From contig JAYTGN010000112.1 of the NCBI GenBank assembly GCA_043733485.1, positions 1 to 16,073 on the forward strand: a DNA stretch of 16,073 nt. The letters run 5' to 3'. The position numbers were made by a program, and so were the translations under genes. The stretch is from Urbifossiella sp043733485 (GTDB lineage Bacteria; Planctomycetota; Planctomycetia; Gemmatales; Gemmataceae). The notes below the pieces were generated by a model. That model had not been told where the DNA came from. It saw nothing but the letters and a program-made list of their open reading frames with translations, and ran no database searches. Of the stretch, positions 14,969 to 16,073 are shown piece after piece (position 1 is the stretch's first letter; each line of letters opens with the position of its first letter).

Positions 14969-15961
14969 CTACCTTCCCAGGTGGAGCAGCATTTCGCGTT
15001 GACGCAAATGTTGCAGGCGGCGCAGCCCGCCGCAAATCTCCAAATACTCCACGAAGTCCTGTACGCCGAAGATGTGGTCTTCGAGGAACTGCTGGAAGGC
15101 GACGGGGTCCTTCTCGACTTCGAGCCAAAGCTTGAGGTGGTCTTCGTCGGAAAAGTATTCGCCGGGCATGTTGCCGGGGTAGCTGCCGAACGGCACCTCG
15201 CACACGGCGTCCACGCACAGGAACGGAATCTGCGTGCGGTGCGGGTCGCGGCGCATCTCGTCGTGCGGCACCAGCCGTTCGCACGTGATGATGACGCGCT
15301 TCGCGGCTCGGGCCAGTTCCACATCCGCCACCGAGGTGCCGATAAAGCGGCAGTTCCCGTAGCGGTCGGCTTCGTGAACGTGGATCGCCGCCACGTCGGG
15401 ATAGAGCGCCGGTATGGCGGCGAGTTTCTCACCGGTGAACGGGCACTCAATGAGCTTCGCCGGGCTGCGTTCGAACGTGTCGGTTCCGAGCAGGCTACGG
15501 GCCGGGACGAACGGAACACCCATCGAGGCTGCGGTGAACCGCAATGCCAACGTGTAGTTGGACCACTCGACGCTTTCGACCGTCCCGGATTCCATGACGC
15601 GGCGGGCGTGCGGGGAGAGGCCGCGTGCTTCGAGCCCGACGACGTACGCGATGTCCACCTTAGCGATGGTCTGGCCGCGGCCGGTGAGGTTGCCGGCACA
15701 GAGCACCTGGAAATCGTGCGTGGCAGTGTGCCCGGCGAAGGCGAGTTTCTGCCGCCCCTGGCGGAGGATTTCGTGGAGAATCGCCGTAGGGATGCGGTTG
15801 ACGCCGAACCCGCCGGAGGCGAAATAGTCGCCGTCGCGCACGAACCGCTGCACGGCCTCGGTCACGGTCGTGACTTTATCGACGAGCCCGCGCGGCTTCT
15901 GGGCGAACGCGGCGCGAGCCGCATCCGAATCGGGCCGCGAGAAGAGTTCGGGTGCGTTCAT
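14969..15961 (-). CDS. CoA-transferase subunit A (glutaconate CoA-transferase GctA-like)
   Basis: The 330-residue product resembles the A subunit of family I CoA-transferases such as glutaconate or 3-oxoacid CoA-transferase. It shows T-V-T-E-A-V near the start, the glycine loop S-G-G-F-G (49-53), K-L-A-F-A-G-H, a G-V-P-F-V-P-A-R-S-L-L-G-T-D stretch and a central I-H-V-H-E-A-D-R-Y-G-N motif. In the known heterodimeric enzymes the catalytic glutamate lies in subunit B. No B-subunit gene follows, since the next gene on this strand is the dehydrogenase. ATG 15961 is chosen; the frame stays open to a TTG at 16009 through the dispersed repeat, and the ribosome binding site is weak. A partner gene may lie outside the window, or the protein may act alone in a degradative pathway of unknown substrate. 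Confidence 0.88.
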   Translation of the reverse strand: MNAPELFSRPDSDAARAAFAQKPRGLVDKVTTVTEAVQRFVRDGDYFASGGFGVNRIPTAILHEILRQGRQKLAFAGHTATHDFQVLCAGNLTGRGQTIAKVDIAYVVGLEARGLSPHARRVMESGTVESVEWSNYTLALRFTAASMGVPFVPARSLLGTDTFERSPAKLIECPFTGEKLAAIPALYPDVAAIHVHEADRYGNCRFIGTSVADVELARAAKRVIITCERLVPHDEMRRDPHRTQIPFLCVDAVCEVPFGSYPGNMPGEYFSDEDHLKLWLEVEKDPVAFQQFLEDHIFGVQDFVEYLEICGGLRRLQHLRQREMLLHLGR

Positions 15962-15975
15962 TTCCGTCGAGTATA

Positions 15976-16041
15976 CTAGATCACCCTGGCGGAATCCACG
16001 TGCCACCAATCCCGGAAGGTGCCAGACTCCATCCGCCCAGA
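15976..16041 (-). repeat. Degenerate ~70-bp dispersed repeat, copy 2
   Basis: This is the inverted counterpart of 26-97; the identical 15-base block is at 15976-15990 on the minus strand. It ends 14 bases upstream of the CoA-transferase ATG. The bases just after it on the minus strand (TAGTATACT) are AT-rich and could be part of a promoter, but the distance to the ATG is short. Read in frame with the gene it would add residues including G-F-R-Q-G-D-L. Beyond it, 16055-16067 is a perfect small palindrome TGGGCACTGCCCA. Confidence 0.6.
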
Positions 16042-16073
16042 CCCGTTTCAGACATGGGCACTGCCCAGTAGAG

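Noticed and set aside
14844..15284. N-terminal extension of the dehydrogenase
   Set aside because: It overlaps the CoA-transferase gene antisense or out of frame, and the signal peptide with a good ribosome binding site begins at 14843.
1..16073. Defence system, prophage or transposon explaining the window
   Set aside because: No transposase, integrase, phage structural gene, toxin-antitoxin pair or defence nuclease set is visible. The lone Uma2-type protein is not sufficient evidence.

Overview
The window looks like chromosome of a planctomycete, most likely a Gemmata-type bacterium (Gemmataceae/Gemmatales). The evidence is its very high GC content, a planctomycete-type membrane-bound dehydrogenase fused to HEAT repeats and a C-terminal haem domain, two MJ0042-type zinc-ribbon membrane proteins, and spacers filled with inverted repeats. 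This assignment rests on protein families, because no rRNA or other phylogenetic marker is present. Thirteen protein genes are supported. No complete RNA gene, CRISPR array, transposase or phage gene was found.

Layout. Positions 67-4668 (+) hold a beta-propeller-like protein with a C-terminal Ig-like domain that is probably 5'-truncated, then two tandem paralogous zinc-ribbon/multi-TM proteins, then a small exported PDZ protein. A spacer with a perfect 17-bp hairpin follows, then an exported ABM-type (quinol monooxygenase-like) protein ending at 5192. It converges on recN (6885 down to 5194), leaving a single base between the stop codons. A 28-bp-arm REP-like inverted repeat (6944-7036) separates recN from a divergent two-gene unit, dps and an alpha/beta hydrolase (7114-8435). 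From 15961 down to 8447 five genes all lie on the minus strand: a GctA-like CoA-transferase subunit, the dehydrogenase/HEAT/cytochrome protein, a Uma2-family nuclease-like protein, an SDR oxidoreductase and an AMP-binding acyl-CoA synthetase. The last two are translationally coupled (TGA-G-ATG).

How the genes may work together. The SDR and AMP-ligase are probably one functional unit for a fatty or carboxylic acid. dps and recN flank one intergenic region and both suit DNA protection and repair, but shared control is only inferred. The two zinc-ribbon membrane proteins are an ancient tandem duplication of unknown function. The remaining genes show no obvious common pathway.

Most unusual structure. 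A degenerate repeat of about 70 bp sits in inverted orientation at both ends of the window (26-97 and 15976-16041). Each copy abuts the 5' end of an outward-lying gene reading into the window and runs in frame into it. A tRNA 3'-half-like sequence lies exactly at the junction of the two zinc-ribbon paralogs (3016-3058). I found no convincing defence or mobile system.
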